Assembly: GCA_002320595.1 (NCBI GenBank)
Contig: DCKB01000076.1
Location: 1 to 64,000, forward strand
Reading direction: 5' to 3'
From: Christensenella sp. UBA1685
GTDB taxonomy: Bacteria; Bacillota; Clostridia; Christensenellales; CAG-138
DNA: 64,000 nt
This document shows, in pieces, positions 8,222-16,912 of the stretch (its first letter is position 1; every line of letters starts with the position of its first letter). Made by a program: the position numbers and the translations under genes. The notes beneath the pieces are model-generated. The model had not been told where the DNA came from and did no database searches. It was given only the letters and a program-made list of their open reading frames with translations.

Positions 8222-11200
8222 TCACTGCTGCTTCACGTTCTCCTTTCCAAGCAGCTCGTTAAGAATATCCCGGAGTGCAGAGGCTTCATTCACATACATG
8301 TCCTTGGGCACAAGCTGCGTCTTTTTTGTACCGGGGTTATGAAGCACAACGGGGACGTTGCCCGGGAAGCGCCGCAATAGCGTGAGCACGCGCGCGCGAA
8401 GCGGCTGATCCTCCGTGTCAAAGCGCAGATATAGCTTGCCCGCCGCAGGATGCAGCGTAAGCGGGGCTACCTCATCCACCAGAACCATGTTGCTTTGTTC
8501 CTCCCGCACATTCAAACGGCCTGAAACGCATACCTTACTATCTTCCGAAAGCAGGCTTCCGAAACGTGTGAATACGGACGGAAACGCCAAAAGCTCAATG
8601 GAACCGGTCATATCTTCAAGCGTACAATATGCCATAACGCCGTTCCCGTTTTTCGTCATTTTACGCTGCACGTGCGCAACGATTCCCCCCAAACGCACGC
8701 GGCTTCCCTCTTTAAGCGCCCCGCTTTCATCCGCTGCTGCAAGCTCTGCAACGCTGTTGGGCATTTTTGAAAGCACCGCCCCATATTCCTCCAAGGGGTG
8801 CCCGCTCAGGTAAATGCCAAGCGCCTCCCGTTCCAACGAAAGCAGCATCGTTTGGTCGAACTCACGCACGTTGGGCAAGGGTGTGATCCCCGCTTTCATT
8901 TCAGAGCCACCCCCAACGTCAAACAGGGACAGCTGCCCGGTTTCCGCCTGTTTGCGCTCGTTCGCCGCAGCGCTGAGCGCGCGCTCATAGATGAGCAGCA
9001 GCTGATTGCGGTTGGCGCCCATGCCATCAAAGCAGCCAACCTTGATCATCGCTTCAAGCATGCGCTTGTTGACGCCCGGCGCGCGTCTTACAAAGTCGTC
9101 AAAGTCTTGGAAGGGGCCGTTTGCATCGCGTTCCGCAATGAGATCGCACATCGCGCTCTCTCCGACGTTTTTGATTGCCGCAAGGCCAAAGCGGATGGAG
9201 TTTCCCTCTACGCTGAACTTTGCAACGCTCCGGTTTACATGCGGCGGCAGAACAGGGATCTTCATCCGTTTGGCCGCATTGATATATTCTGCCATCTTAT
9301 CAATGCTTCCAAGAAAGCTGTTAATGATTGCCGTCATAAATTCAACGGGATAGTACAGCTTTAAATATGCCGTACGATAAGCAACAACAGCATAGCAGGC
9401 CGCATGCGGTTTGTTAAACGCGTAAGACGCAAAATCGACCATTTCATCAAAAATTTTATTCGCGATCTCTGCGGGCACGCCGTTCCGTACGGCGCCTGGA
9501 ACCTTCACGACCCCATTCTCAACAATTCCGTTGACAAAGTTTTCCCGCTCCTTGAGCATTACGTCGTGTTTCTTTTTTGCCATTGCACGGCGCACGAGAT
9601 CGCTCCTGCCCATAGAATATCCGGCGATATCGCGTACGATGCGCATTACCTGCTCCTGGTATACCATGCATCCATAGGTTGCCTGCAGAGCAGGGCGCAG
9701 CCTTTCGTGCAAATAACGCACATGTTCTGGATCATTCTTGCCCGCAAGGTATTTGGGGATCTGGTCCATCGGACCGGGCCGAAACAGGGAAATCCCGGCG
9801 ATAACATCCTCCAGGTTGCCCGGTTTAAGCTGCAGCATAAATTGGCGCATGCCGGCAGATTCAAGCTGAAACACGCCGTCTGTATCCGCTGCGGAAATCA
9901 TTGCATAAACCTTTGGGTCATCATATTGAAGTTTGCCAAGATCCGGAACTTGTTTTCCATGCTGCCGGATGAATTCGAGCGTATCCCTTATCACGGTAAG
10001 CGTTCTAAGGCCAAGAAAATCCATCTTCAGCAGGCCGAGTTCTTCTATTGTGTCTTTGGGGAACTGCGTTGTAATTGCCTCGTCGTTCCTCTGCAAAGGC
10101 ACATATTCGGTAATGGGTTTTGCGCTGATCACCACGCCGGCCGCATGCGTGGAGGCATGGCGCGGCAACCCCTCAAGCTTCAGGGAAAGATCAATCAGCT
10201 TTTTGACATGCTCATCCGTATCATAAAGATTTTTTAGTTCAAAGGACACTTCCAAAGCGCGGTTGAGCGTGATTCCCAGCGTTTTTGGAATCAGCTTGCT
10301 GATTTTATCGACCTCGCCGAGTGGCATATGAAGCGCGCGGCCAACATCCTTCACCGCAGCTTTTGCCGCCATGGAACCGAAGGTAATGATCTGCGCGACA
10401 TTATCCTTTCCGTATTTTGCAATGACATAATCAATGACTTCCTGCCTGCGCTCAATACAAAAATCAATATCGAAGTCCGGCATGGAAATACGCTCCGGAT
10501 TTAAAAAGCGCTCGAAGGGAAGGTCATATTTAAGTGGATCCACGTCCGTAATGTCCAAAGAATATGCAACAAGGCTCGCCGCACCGCTGCCGCGCCCCGG
10601 GCCGACAAAAATGCCGTTTCGGTGCGCAAAATCCACAAAGTCCCACACAATAAGGAAATAATCCACAAAGCCCATGCGCTCGATGATGGAAAGCTCCAGC
10701 GCAAGGCGTGCATGCGCTTCCTCCCCCGCATTCGGCATCTTCCGCCGGAGGCCCGCCTCAGCAAGCTGCATCAGATACGACATGTTATCAAGCCCATCCG
10801 GAGCGGAGAAACTCGGCAGATGCCGTTCCCCGAACGTAAGCTCCAAATCGCACTTTTCTGCGATCTCAAGCGTCGTATCCAGCGATTCGCGGTAATTGTA
10901 CAGCGCCTGTTCCATCTCGTCTGCGTTTTTAAGATAAAACTCGTCGGCGGACATGCGCATGCGGTTTTCATCATCAACAAACTTCCCGGTTTGGATGCAT
11001 AGCAGAACATCCTGTGCTTCCGCATCGTTCTTTTCCACATAGTGTACGTCATTTGTGGCGACTGTTTTGATGCCGAGCTCCTTTGCAAGCGCATCAAGCT
11101 GCGGCAATACCTCAAGCTGCTCCGGAATACCGTGGTTTTGCAGCTCAATATAAAAATCATCGCCGAACATGCCGCGCAGCCGCAGGGCAAGCGCGCGCGC

Positions 11201-11656
11201 TTTTTCCGTCTGTCCATTCAGCAAGGCCTGAGGGATATCTCCGGCCAGACAGGCCGAAAGGCAAACTAAGCCTTCCGCGTGTTGTTCAAGAAGATCGTAA
11301 TCGATGCGTGGCTTATAATAAAAGCCATCCACAAAAGCGCTTGAGGAGAGTTTTATTAGATTTTGATAGCCGGTCTTGTTTTTTGCCAGCAGCACAAGAT
11401 GCGCATTCTCGCGCCCGCCTTCGCGCTCTGTGCGGGAACGTGGGGCAACATATGCCTCCATGCCCAAAACCGGCTTAACCCCCTGCTTTTTGCATTCTTT
11501 ATAGAAGTCGATCACACCATACATCGCTCCATGATCCGTAATTGCAAGCGCAGGCATGCCAAGCGCCTTGGCGTGCGCAACCAGCTCCGGGATGCGTGCT
11601 GCCCCGTCAAGCAGGCTGTACTGCGTATGGACATGGAGGTGTACGAAGTTTTGCAT
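8222..11656 (-). CDS. dnaE: DNA polymerase III alpha subunit DnaE
   Basis: Replicative DNA polymerase of the C family. 1144 residues: an N-terminal PHP domain (FVHLHVHTQYSLLDG), the polymerase palm with the catalytic aspartates in PDFDIDFC (about 395-402), fingers, a helix-hairpin-helix region, and a C-terminal OB fold (about 985-1070). There is no internal exonuclease domain, so it is DnaE-type and not PolC. It begins 36 nt after whiA and has GGAAAGG upstream, so it belongs to the murB-rapZ-whiA transcription unit. Firmicutes usually have PolC as well, which is not in this window. Confidence 0.96.
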   Translation of the reverse strand: MQNFVHLHVHTQYSLLDGAARIPELVAHAKALGMPALAITDHGAMYGVIDFYKECKKQGVKPVLGMEAYVAPRSRTEREGGRENAHLVLLAKNKTGYQNLIKLSSSAFVDGFYYKPRIDYDLLEQHAEGLVCLSACLAGDIPQALLNGQTEKARALALRLRGMFGDDFYIELQNHGIPEQLEVLPQLDALAKELGIKTVATNDVHYVEKNDAEAQDVLLCIQTGKFVDDENRMRMSADEFYLKNADEMEQALYNYRESLDTTLEIAEKCDLELTFGERHLPSFSAPDGLDNMSYLMQLAEAGLRRKMPNAGEEAHARLALELSIIERMGFVDYFLIVWDFVDFAHRNGIFVGPGRGSGAASLVAYSLDITDVDPLKYDLPFERFLNPERISMPDFDIDFCIERRQEVIDYVIAKYGKDNVAQIITFGSMAAKAAVKDVGRALHMPLGEVDKISKLIPKTLGITLNRALEVSFELKNLYDTDEHVKKLIDLSLKLEGLPRHASTHAAGVVISAKPITEYVPLQRNDEAITTQFPKDTIEELGLLKMDFLGLRTLTVIRDTLEFIRQHGKQVPDLGKLQYDDPKVYAMISAADTDGVFQLESAGMRQFMLQLKPGNLEDVIAGISLFRPGPMDQIPKYLAGKNDPEHVRYLHERLRPALQATYGCMVYQEQVMRIVRDIAGYSMGRSDLVRRAMAKKKHDVMLKERENFVNGIVENGVVKVPGAVRNGVPAEIANKIFDEMVDFASYAFNKPHAACYAVVAYRTAYLKLYYPVEFMTAIINSFLGSIDKMAEYINAAKRMKIPVLPPHVNRSVAKFSVEGNSIRFGLAAIKNVGESAMCDLIAERDANGPFQDFDDFVRRAPGVNKRMLEAMIKVGCFDGMGANRNQLLLIYERALSAAANERKQAETGQLSLFDVGGGSEMKAGITPLPNVREFDQTMLLSLEREALGIYLSGHPLEEYGAVLSKMPNSVAELAAADESGALKEGSRVRLGGIVAHVQRKMTKNGNGVMAYCTLEDMTGSIELLAFPSVFTRFGSLLSEDSKVCVSGRLNVREEQSNMVLVDEVAPLTLHPAAGKLYLRFDTEDQPLRARVLTLLRRFPGNVPVVLHNPGTKKTQLVPKDMYVNEASALRDILNELLGKENVKQQ

Positions 11657-11692
11657 GATGGTTTCGTTTCCTTTCCCCTTACCGTTTTAAGG

Positions 11693-12628
11693 TCAATGCA
11701 GGCGGATGTCCTCCGCCATCGCTGAAAGCTTGTTCAACCGGTGATTCATCCCGGATTTTCCAATGTCAAGAAGCTCAGCAAGCTCCGTAAGCGTAGCCTC
11801 CGGATTGTTCAGCCGCGCCTCAGCAGCCTCGCGCAGCTTAGGCGGCAGGTTTGCAAGGCCTGTTTCCCGGCTGAGAAGCTCAATGTCAACCAGCTGCTGC
11901 GCCGCGGCCTGCGCTGCTTTTTGCATGTTCGCGTCTTCAAAGTTAGAGCGACGGTTTAGGTCATTCGCTACATTGCGCAGAACACGCGCATTTTCAAAAG
12001 CCAGCATTCCCTCCATCGCGCCGATGTAGGTCAAAAATTCGGAGATGCTCTCGCCCTCTTTCATATAAGTGATAAACGATGATTTTCGTCTGGCTGTTTT
12101 CACATTCAGTGAGAGCTGAGCCATACGCGCAGAAAGCTCCTTTGCAAATCTTTCATGACGGCATACGATTTCAAGGTGATAGCCCTTGCTGGGATCGCTC
12201 ACGGAGCCGGAACCTAAAAAGGCGCCGCGTAGAAAGGCCTGCGTACACTCGGCGTTCACGAATATGCGCTCCGGAACAGCGCCCATTTCAAGAGGTTCAT
12301 CCACATCGCCCGCAGGCAAACAGCCGCTTTTTTGCAGGAGTGCGGCGCAGCCGCTTCCAGTCAGGGTTACCACGGTGTTCTTGGCTTTCAAACGCTCGTG
12401 CTCCCTGAGGGAAAGGGACGCTTCCACGGGAAAAAGCCTGCAGGCAAGCTGTACGATCAGCTGCCCGACATTCTGGTTTTCCGTAACGTATTCCACCGCA
12501 AGCCCCCTTCGGCCCAGCATGATGGAGCCGGCGGTATGGGTAAGTGCGGCAAGCGCTGCAAGACGCACCGCATCATTCTTCAGACGAAGGACGGAAAGCT
12601 CATCTTTTGTCTTTGATGAAAAGGACAC
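11693..12628 (-). CDS. whiA: Sporulation/cell-division regulator WhiA
   Basis: A 311-residue DNA-binding protein with an N-terminal LAGLIDADG homing-endonuclease-like fold (FLRGAFLGSGSVSDP) and a C-terminal helix-turn-helix ending in LLDIGKSGMNHRLNKL. In Firmicutes and actinobacteria it influences FtsZ-dependent division and sporulation. The start is a GTG at 12628 behind GGAGGG. It lies 12 nt after rapZ; the yvcK gene usually found between them is absent. Confidence 0.95.
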   Translation of the reverse strand: MSFSSKTKDELSVLRLKNDAVRLAALAALTHTAGSIMLGRRGLAVEYVTENQNVGQLIVQLACRLFPVEASLSLREHERLKAKNTVVTLTGSGCAALLQKSGCLPAGDVDEPLEMGAVPERIFVNAECTQAFLRGAFLGSGSVSDPSKGYHLEIVCRHERFAKELSARMAQLSLNVKTARRKSSFITYMKEGESISEFLTYIGAMEGMLAFENARVLRNVANDLNRRSNFEDANMQKAAQAAAQQLVDIELLSRETGLANLPPKLREAAEARLNNPEATLTELAELLDIGKSGMNHRLNKLSAMAEDIRLH

Positions 12629-12640
12629 CGCGCTTCCCTC

Positions 12641-13516
12641 CTAACTTCCCATCCGCTCCGAAATATCACCCGCCTCAACGGTAGTATCCCGGTGCACAAG
12701 CTTTACGTCAAACTCGCCGCGCATCCGCTTCGCCATCTGTTCGGCAGCACATACGGAGCGATGCCTTCCTCCCGTGCATCCAAACGCAACAAGCAGGCGC
12801 CGTTTTCCCTGATTGCAAAAGCCGGGGATGAGCATTTGCAGCATCGATTGTGTTTGGTCCAGAAATTGTGTGAATGCAGGATCTTGAAAAATGTAATCAC
12901 GAACAGCGGCATCCGCCCCCGAAAGCGGGCGCAATGCGGGCTCATAAAACGGGTTTGGAAGGAACCGCATATCAAACACCATGTCAGCTTCAAATGGAAC
13001 GCCCCGCTTATAACCGAAGCTTTCAAATGTGAGCCGAAACGCATCCATGGAACCATCTGAAAACAGCGTTCCGAGCCTTGCGGCAAGTTCCAGCGGTTTC
13101 AGGTTCGTCGTGTCGATAATGGTATCCGCACGATCCCGGAACACACCGAGCATGTCACGTTCCGCCCGGATGCCGTCCCGCACATCTCTTGAAAGCGGAT
13201 GCCGCCTTCTCGTTTCGTTATATCTGCGTTCCAAGACCTCGTCCCGGCATTCCAAAAAAAGAATTCTATATTGTACTGGGAGCCTGTCCAGCGTGCGGAG
13301 CACCTTCTCAGCATCTGAGCGGAACACCTGTTCTCGGCTGTCGATTACGACGGCTGCGCGCTCGACAGGAGGTGCAGCCTTGTGGCAGAGCTCAATGAAC
13401 CCACCCAACATTTCGCAGGGAAGGTTGTCCACGCAAAAGTAACCCGCATCTTCAAAATAGCGCAACGCCTGAGTTTTGCCAGCCCCCGAAAGGCCGGTTA
13501 CGATTAATAGCTTCAT
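12641..13516 (-). CDS. rapZ: RNase adapter RapZ / nucleotide-binding protein YvcJ
   Basis: A 291-residue P-loop protein. Walker A is GLSGAGKTQ near the N-terminus; the C-terminal domain carries the conserved GCTGGRHRSVCAAEQMA segment that binds small ligands or RNA. In E. coli RapZ presents GlmZ RNA to RNase E; the Firmicutes homologue YvcJ binds and hydrolyses nucleotides and affects competence. It follows murB by 15 nt and directly precedes whiA. Confidence 0.95.
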   Translation of the reverse strand: MKLLIVTGLSGAGKTQALRYFEDAGYFCVDNLPCEMLGGFIELCHKAAPPVERAAVVIDSREQVFRSDAEKVLRTLDRLPVQYRILFLECRDEVLERRYNETRRRHPLSRDVRDGIRAERDMLGVFRDRADTIIDTTNLKPLELAARLGTLFSDGSMDAFRLTFESFGYKRGVPFEADMVFDMRFLPNPFYEPALRPLSGADAAVRDYIFQDPAFTQFLDQTQSMLQMLIPGFCNQGKRRLLVAFGCTGGRHRSVCAAEQMAKRMRGEFDVKLVHRDTTVEAGDISERMGS

Positions 13517-13531
13517 GTTATTTCTCCATTC

Positions 13532-14458
13532 TTACTGCTCATCCAAGTTGGAAAAGCTCCCGAGCAAGCGCACCTCCGGCTCCAGCCATATGCCGCTTTG
13601 CGCATGCACAACCCGCTGTACGCGGCGTATCAGGTTGTAAACGTCAGTTGAGGTCGCGCCCCCCGTGTTGATAATGAATCCGGCGTGCAGAGAACTTACC
13701 TCCGCACCTCCTACGCGCACGCCCTTGAGCCCGGCCTGTTCAATCAATGCGCCTGCGAAGTTGCCGGCCGGTCGCTTGAACGTACTGCCTGCGCTCGGAT
13801 ATGCAAGCGGCTGCTTTTCGCGCCGCTTTGCCGTGTATTCCGCCATGCGCGCCTTTGCTCCGCCATCGTCCGGCATAAGCGAAAACGCTGCGGAAACCGC
13901 AATTCGTTCGGGCGCGCGGTATGCGCTGAACCGGTAGCCAAACGTTCCCTCTGCCGGCGCTTCATCAACCAGCGCCCCGGAGGCTGCGTCCACGTAGGTA
14001 AGCCGCTGCACCGTTTCTGCCACTTCGCCGCCGTAAGCCCCGGCATTCATTGCAATCGCGCCGCCAACGCTGCCTGGGATCCCCGCGGCCCACTCCAACC
14101 CCATAAAACCGCACTCTACCGTACGCTTTGCAAGCGCGGCAAACGATGCTCCTGCCTCCGCAAAGAAAAGCCCGTTTTCCTGCCGGATTGCCCCCATTGC
14201 TTCACCAATGCGGAACACAACGGCATCAATCCCCGCATCGGAAACAAGAAGGTTTGTTCCGTTTCCGATCACCTCATAAGGGATGCCATATTCATGCACC
14301 ACAAAGAGCGCGTTTTGGAGCGCTTCCACACTCTGCGGTTCCACCAACGCACGCGCACATCCGCCCGTCCGGAAAGAAGTATACTGCGCCATGGAGACAT
14401 TTCGCTGCACGTCGCAATCGAAAAAGCGTGCGCACAGCGCATCAAACTGATAAGGCAT
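13532..14458 (-). CDS. murB: UDP-N-acetylenolpyruvoylglucosamine reductase MurB
   Basis: The FAD/NADPH enzyme that makes UDP-N-acetylmuramate for peptidoglycan. 308 residues with an FAD-binding PCMH domain (VIGNGTNLLVSD), the conserved GIPGSVGGAIAMNAGAYGGE stretch, FGYRFSAYR, and the catalytic serine in AGSTFKRP. It is the shorter type IIb form seen in B. subtilis. The ATG at 14458 was chosen for the GGAGG 5 nt ahead; upstream in-frame ATGs lack such a site. Confidence 0.95.
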   Translation of the reverse strand: MPYQFDALCARFFDCDVQRNVSMAQYTSFRTGGCARALVEPQSVEALQNALFVVHEYGIPYEVIGNGTNLLVSDAGIDAVVFRIGEAMGAIRQENGLFFAEAGASFAALAKRTVECGFMGLEWAAGIPGSVGGAIAMNAGAYGGEVAETVQRLTYVDAASGALVDEAPAEGTFGYRFSAYRAPERIAVSAAFSLMPDDGGAKARMAEYTAKRREKQPLAYPSAGSTFKRPAGNFAGALIEQAGLKGVRVGGAEVSSLHAGFIINTGGATSTDVYNLIRRVQRVVHAQSGIWLEPEVRLLGSFSNLDEQ

Positions 14459-14523
14459 TGTTTCCTCCATGCTATGCTGCGCCAATCTGCACAGCAAGCT
14501 GTTTCCCTATCATTTTACTTGAT

Positions 14524-15660
14524 TTACGTGCCTGAAACAAGTTCTTTCAGCCTGGCCTCAAAATCCTTTTTTGCTTCCGCGTCCCCGGCAAGGACGCGGC
14601 GTGCGGTTTCTTCAAGCGCATCGCGATACCGTTGCAGCAAAAAAGCATTCGGAATTTTAGGTTCGCGCAGATGTTCTGCGGCGCTCGCAAGCAAAGCACT
14701 TTCCGGCAGTGCTTTGGGATCAACTTCCGTTACAGAAATAAGTCCGAGCTGCGCAAATTGTTTCTGTGCGGTTTCCGAAAAGATGCGTTCAATCAGCTCA
14801 ATTGCATATGCCCGCTTTTTCTGATCTATCCCATGCGACAGGCCGATCATCTGGACAAGGCTGGTGTCCCCGGAAAGTATGGAAGCCTCGAATGCAAATC
14901 CTTTGCCTGCGGATTGAAGCGCCTCGAGATCCCCTGCTGAACGCAGGTCTGCAATCGCTATCGCAGCCTTTCCAGAACGGAACGCGTCATATTCCGCTAC
15001 TTCTCCTGTCAGTCCAAGCGCTGCGGCAAGGACCGCATTGCCGGAAAGCGCAGGCAGCTGCTTTTGCTTCCCGCTTTTCTGCGCAGCAGCAAAGGTTTCA
15101 GCAGCCTGAAGGATCCATGCGGCGTTTCTTGTTCCTTCCGGCAACATAGCGCCGCGCTCCTGAAACAGCCCCGTGTTCACAATAAGCGCATGTGCGGACA
15201 TTGCATAAGGCAGCGCGTAAATTTTTCCGTCCCATTCTCCAACAGCCGCCATGTCCTTTGAAATACATTCTACGGGGAGTTCATCAAATGTGGACAGTTG
15301 GTCCGGATAACACACCCCCAATGGAAAGGACAACAAATCCGGGGATTCTCCGCGTGCAAGCCGTTCAGTGTATTCCGTTTCATCCATAGCGATTACATCA
15401 AAAAAAACGCCATGATGCCTGCGCTCGATTCCTTTTGCAATCGCTGCAAGCGCAGTGCTCATACTGCCTGAATAAGGTTTAAACCCCACGATATGCCACA
15501 CGCTGATAATGCCGGTGTATGGTTCTTCTGCCGGGCTGAATTTCTCATCATAAGTGCGCTCTTTCAGTGCGTCGTTTAAATATGCCGGCATAAAAAGAAG
15601 ATAAGCGGCGATCAGCGCCGTTGCTATCAACCTTGGAACCCATTCTCTTGCACGCATCAT
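14524..15660 (-). CDS. Membrane-anchored extracellular solute-binding-like protein
   Basis: 378 residues with one N-terminal hydrophobic segment (about residues 8-24) and no lipobox cysteine, so either a signal anchor or an uncleaved signal. The rest resembles family 1 extracellular solute-binding proteins (SESPDLLSFPLG-like region, ALPYAMSAHALIVNTGLF, then a long helical C-terminus). No permease or ATPase gene is nearby, so a role in sugar uptake is doubtful and it may work in envelope biology with the adjacent murB. The ATG at 15660 follows GGAGG by 7 nt. It lies 66 nt after a terminator hairpin. Confidence 0.7.
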   Translation of the reverse strand: MMRAREWVPRLIATALIAAYLLFMPAYLNDALKERTYDEKFSPAEEPYTGIISVWHIVGFKPYSGSMSTALAAIAKGIERRHHGVFFDVIAMDETEYTERLARGESPDLLSFPLGVCYPDQLSTFDELPVECISKDMAAVGEWDGKIYALPYAMSAHALIVNTGLFQERGAMLPEGTRNAAWILQAAETFAAAQKSGKQKQLPALSGNAVLAAALGLTGEVAEYDAFRSGKAAIAIADLRSAGDLEALQSAGKGFAFEASILSGDTSLVQMIGLSHGIDQKKRAYAIELIERIFSETAQKQFAQLGLISVTEVDPKALPESALLASAAEHLREPKIPNAFLLQRYRDALEETARRVLAGDAEAKKDFEARLKELVSGT

Positions 15661-15726
15661 AGCCCTACCTCCGTATGCTTTAGCATATGCATGCATGCCT
15701 TGAAAAAGCAGCGCGGTAAGCTGCGC

Positions 15727-15760
15727 AAAAATAAGGAGCCTTGCTATGCAAGACTCCTTA
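15727..15760 (-). terminator. Rho-independent terminator of the ncRNA
   Basis: TAAGGAG-CTTG paired with CAAG-CTCCTTA, with one internal mismatch and a 5-nt loop, then a run of five T on the minus strand (15727-15731). Confidence 0.8.
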
Positions 15761-15899
15761 TAATCGTCCGGTTCAAAATTTTTTGCCGCTTACCGTATTG
15801 CCCCGTTACAGCAAGCGAAAGGAACTATTTTTGGAGGAAAACAATAATGAAGATGACTGCGCTATATTCCGGACGATTGACACAATCACATTTATCATT
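15727..15899 (-). ncRNA. Candidate structured non-coding RNA (about 170 nt)
   Basis: An RNA with its own extended -10 promoter and a Rho-independent terminator. From 5' to 3' on the minus strand it contains one strand of a closing stem (15869-15878), an unpaired pyrimidine-rich stretch with UUUUCCUCC, an 11-bp hairpin (15787-15817, 9-nt loop, two G-U pairs), an A/U-rich stretch, the second strand of the closing stem (15762-15771; 10 bp, perfect) and the terminator (15732-15760). The whole is about the size of 6S RNA and has a similar closing-stem, open-middle, terminal-hairpin topology, but no conserved 6S sequence was recognised. It could also be a leader of the gene at 14524-15660 or an mRNA-targeting sRNA. 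This accounts for the 360-bp gap between genes. Confidence 0.6.
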
Positions 15900-15905
15900 G
15901 AGTTA

Positions 15906-15934
15906 ATCCTACCACCATATATTGTGGAATGCAA
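15906..15934 (-). promoter_or_regulatory. Promoter of the candidate ncRNA
   Basis: TTGCAT (15929-15934), a 17-nt spacer and TAGGAT (15906-15911), with a TGG just before the -10 (extended -10). Start of transcription is predicted near 15899. Confidence 0.75.
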
Positions 15935-16018
15935 GCGTTTTTGACAACTTTTTAAGATTAAGTAACACAATTCACATTTTATTCATGATTTAGGGTAGAA
16001 ACACTCGAAATCCCCCTT

Positions 16019-16912
16019 TTATTCCTCATTAAATGTTACATTTCCATTAAATTCAGGAACATAAGATGGATCCGCCGCCTTCAAATTCTGGATGCTTACA
16101 TTTTCAAAGCCAAGTTGAATGCAATACGCAATCGCCCGGTCATATTCCCGCTGCAACAGATGTCGGTTCAGCGGTGGCACCTCCGAAGCGTGATGGCACG
16201 GCATATACTGTCCCATCAACGAAACATGGGTCGTCAACGGAAGATTCTTCGCAAGAAAATCCAGGATGTGGTGCGTTTCATCCACTGAGCCCGGCAAAAC
16301 AAGATGACGGACGATCACGCCGCGTTGAGCCAGCCCGTTTTCATCGCACGACAGTTCGCCGCACTGACGATGCATCTCAAGAATCGCTTTTGACGCAAAA
16401 TCAAAGTAGTCCTTCGCACCGGAATATCTTTCGGCTGCAAGCGAAGAAGCATATTTGAGATCCGGCAGATAAATGTCCACGATTCCTTCGAGACGCCGCA
16501 GGGTATCAAGCGTTTCATACCCATTGGTGTTGTAGACAATGGGTATCATAAGCCCGCGCTTGCGCGCGCCCAGCACAGCAGGAATGACGGTATCTACGTG
16601 CGGCGTAGGCGTAACAAGGTTGATATTGTGCGCCCCTTCCGCCTGTAAGTGGAGCATCAGCGCAGCAAGCTCTTCCTCATTCCACATTCGTCCAATCATC
16701 GTGTGGTTAATTTCGTGGTTTTGGCAAAACAGGCAATCCAGATTGCATCCGCAAAAAAAGATGGCACCCGACCCGCGTGTGCCGCTCAGGGAAGGTTCCT
16801 CCCAAAAGTGTAATGCGGCACGTGCAATGGTCGGCCGTTCTCCCGCGCCGCAGAAGCCCTTGGCGCCTGTGCGGTCAACTCCACAGGCGCGCGGGCAAAG
16901 CGTACAGGTCAT
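16019..16912 (-). CDS. Radical SAM protein, PflX/pyruvate formate-lyase activase-like (COG1313)
   Basis: 297 residues. The radical-SAM cluster motif CNLDCLFC (CxxxCxxC, about residues 56-63) would bind a 4Fe-4S cluster and SAM. An N-terminal CTLCPRACGVDR block adds further cysteines, as usual in this family. The GAHNINLVTPTPHVDTV and VDIYLPDLKYA segments match the PflX group, whose function is not established. It begins inside the stop of the sensor kinase gene (4-nt overlap), so it is translated with that two-component system. Confidence 0.85.
   Translation of the reverse strand: MTCTLCPRACGVDRTGAKGFCGAGERPTIARAALHFWEEPSLSGTRGSGAIFFCGCNLDCLFCQNHEINHTMIGRMWNEEELAALMLHLQAEGAHNINLVTPTPHVDTVIPAVLGARKRGLMIPIVYNTNGYETLDTLRRLEGIVDIYLPDLKYASSLAAERYSGAKDYFDFASKAILEMHRQCGELSCDENGLAQRGVIVRHLVLPGSVDETHHILDFLAKNLPLTTHVSLMGQYMPCHHASEVPPLNRHLLQREYDRAIAYCIQLGFENVSIQNLKAADPSYVPEFNGNVTFNEE

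Noticed and set aside
13685..14824. 379-residue plus-strand open frame across murB
   Set aside because: Antisense to murB and the next gene, composition Arg/Cys-rich as expected of a shadow frame, no family match.
15727..15899. T-box, FMN, SAM, c-di-GMP and cobalamin riboswitch as identity of the structured RNA
   Set aside because: The conserved core motifs of these classes are not present.
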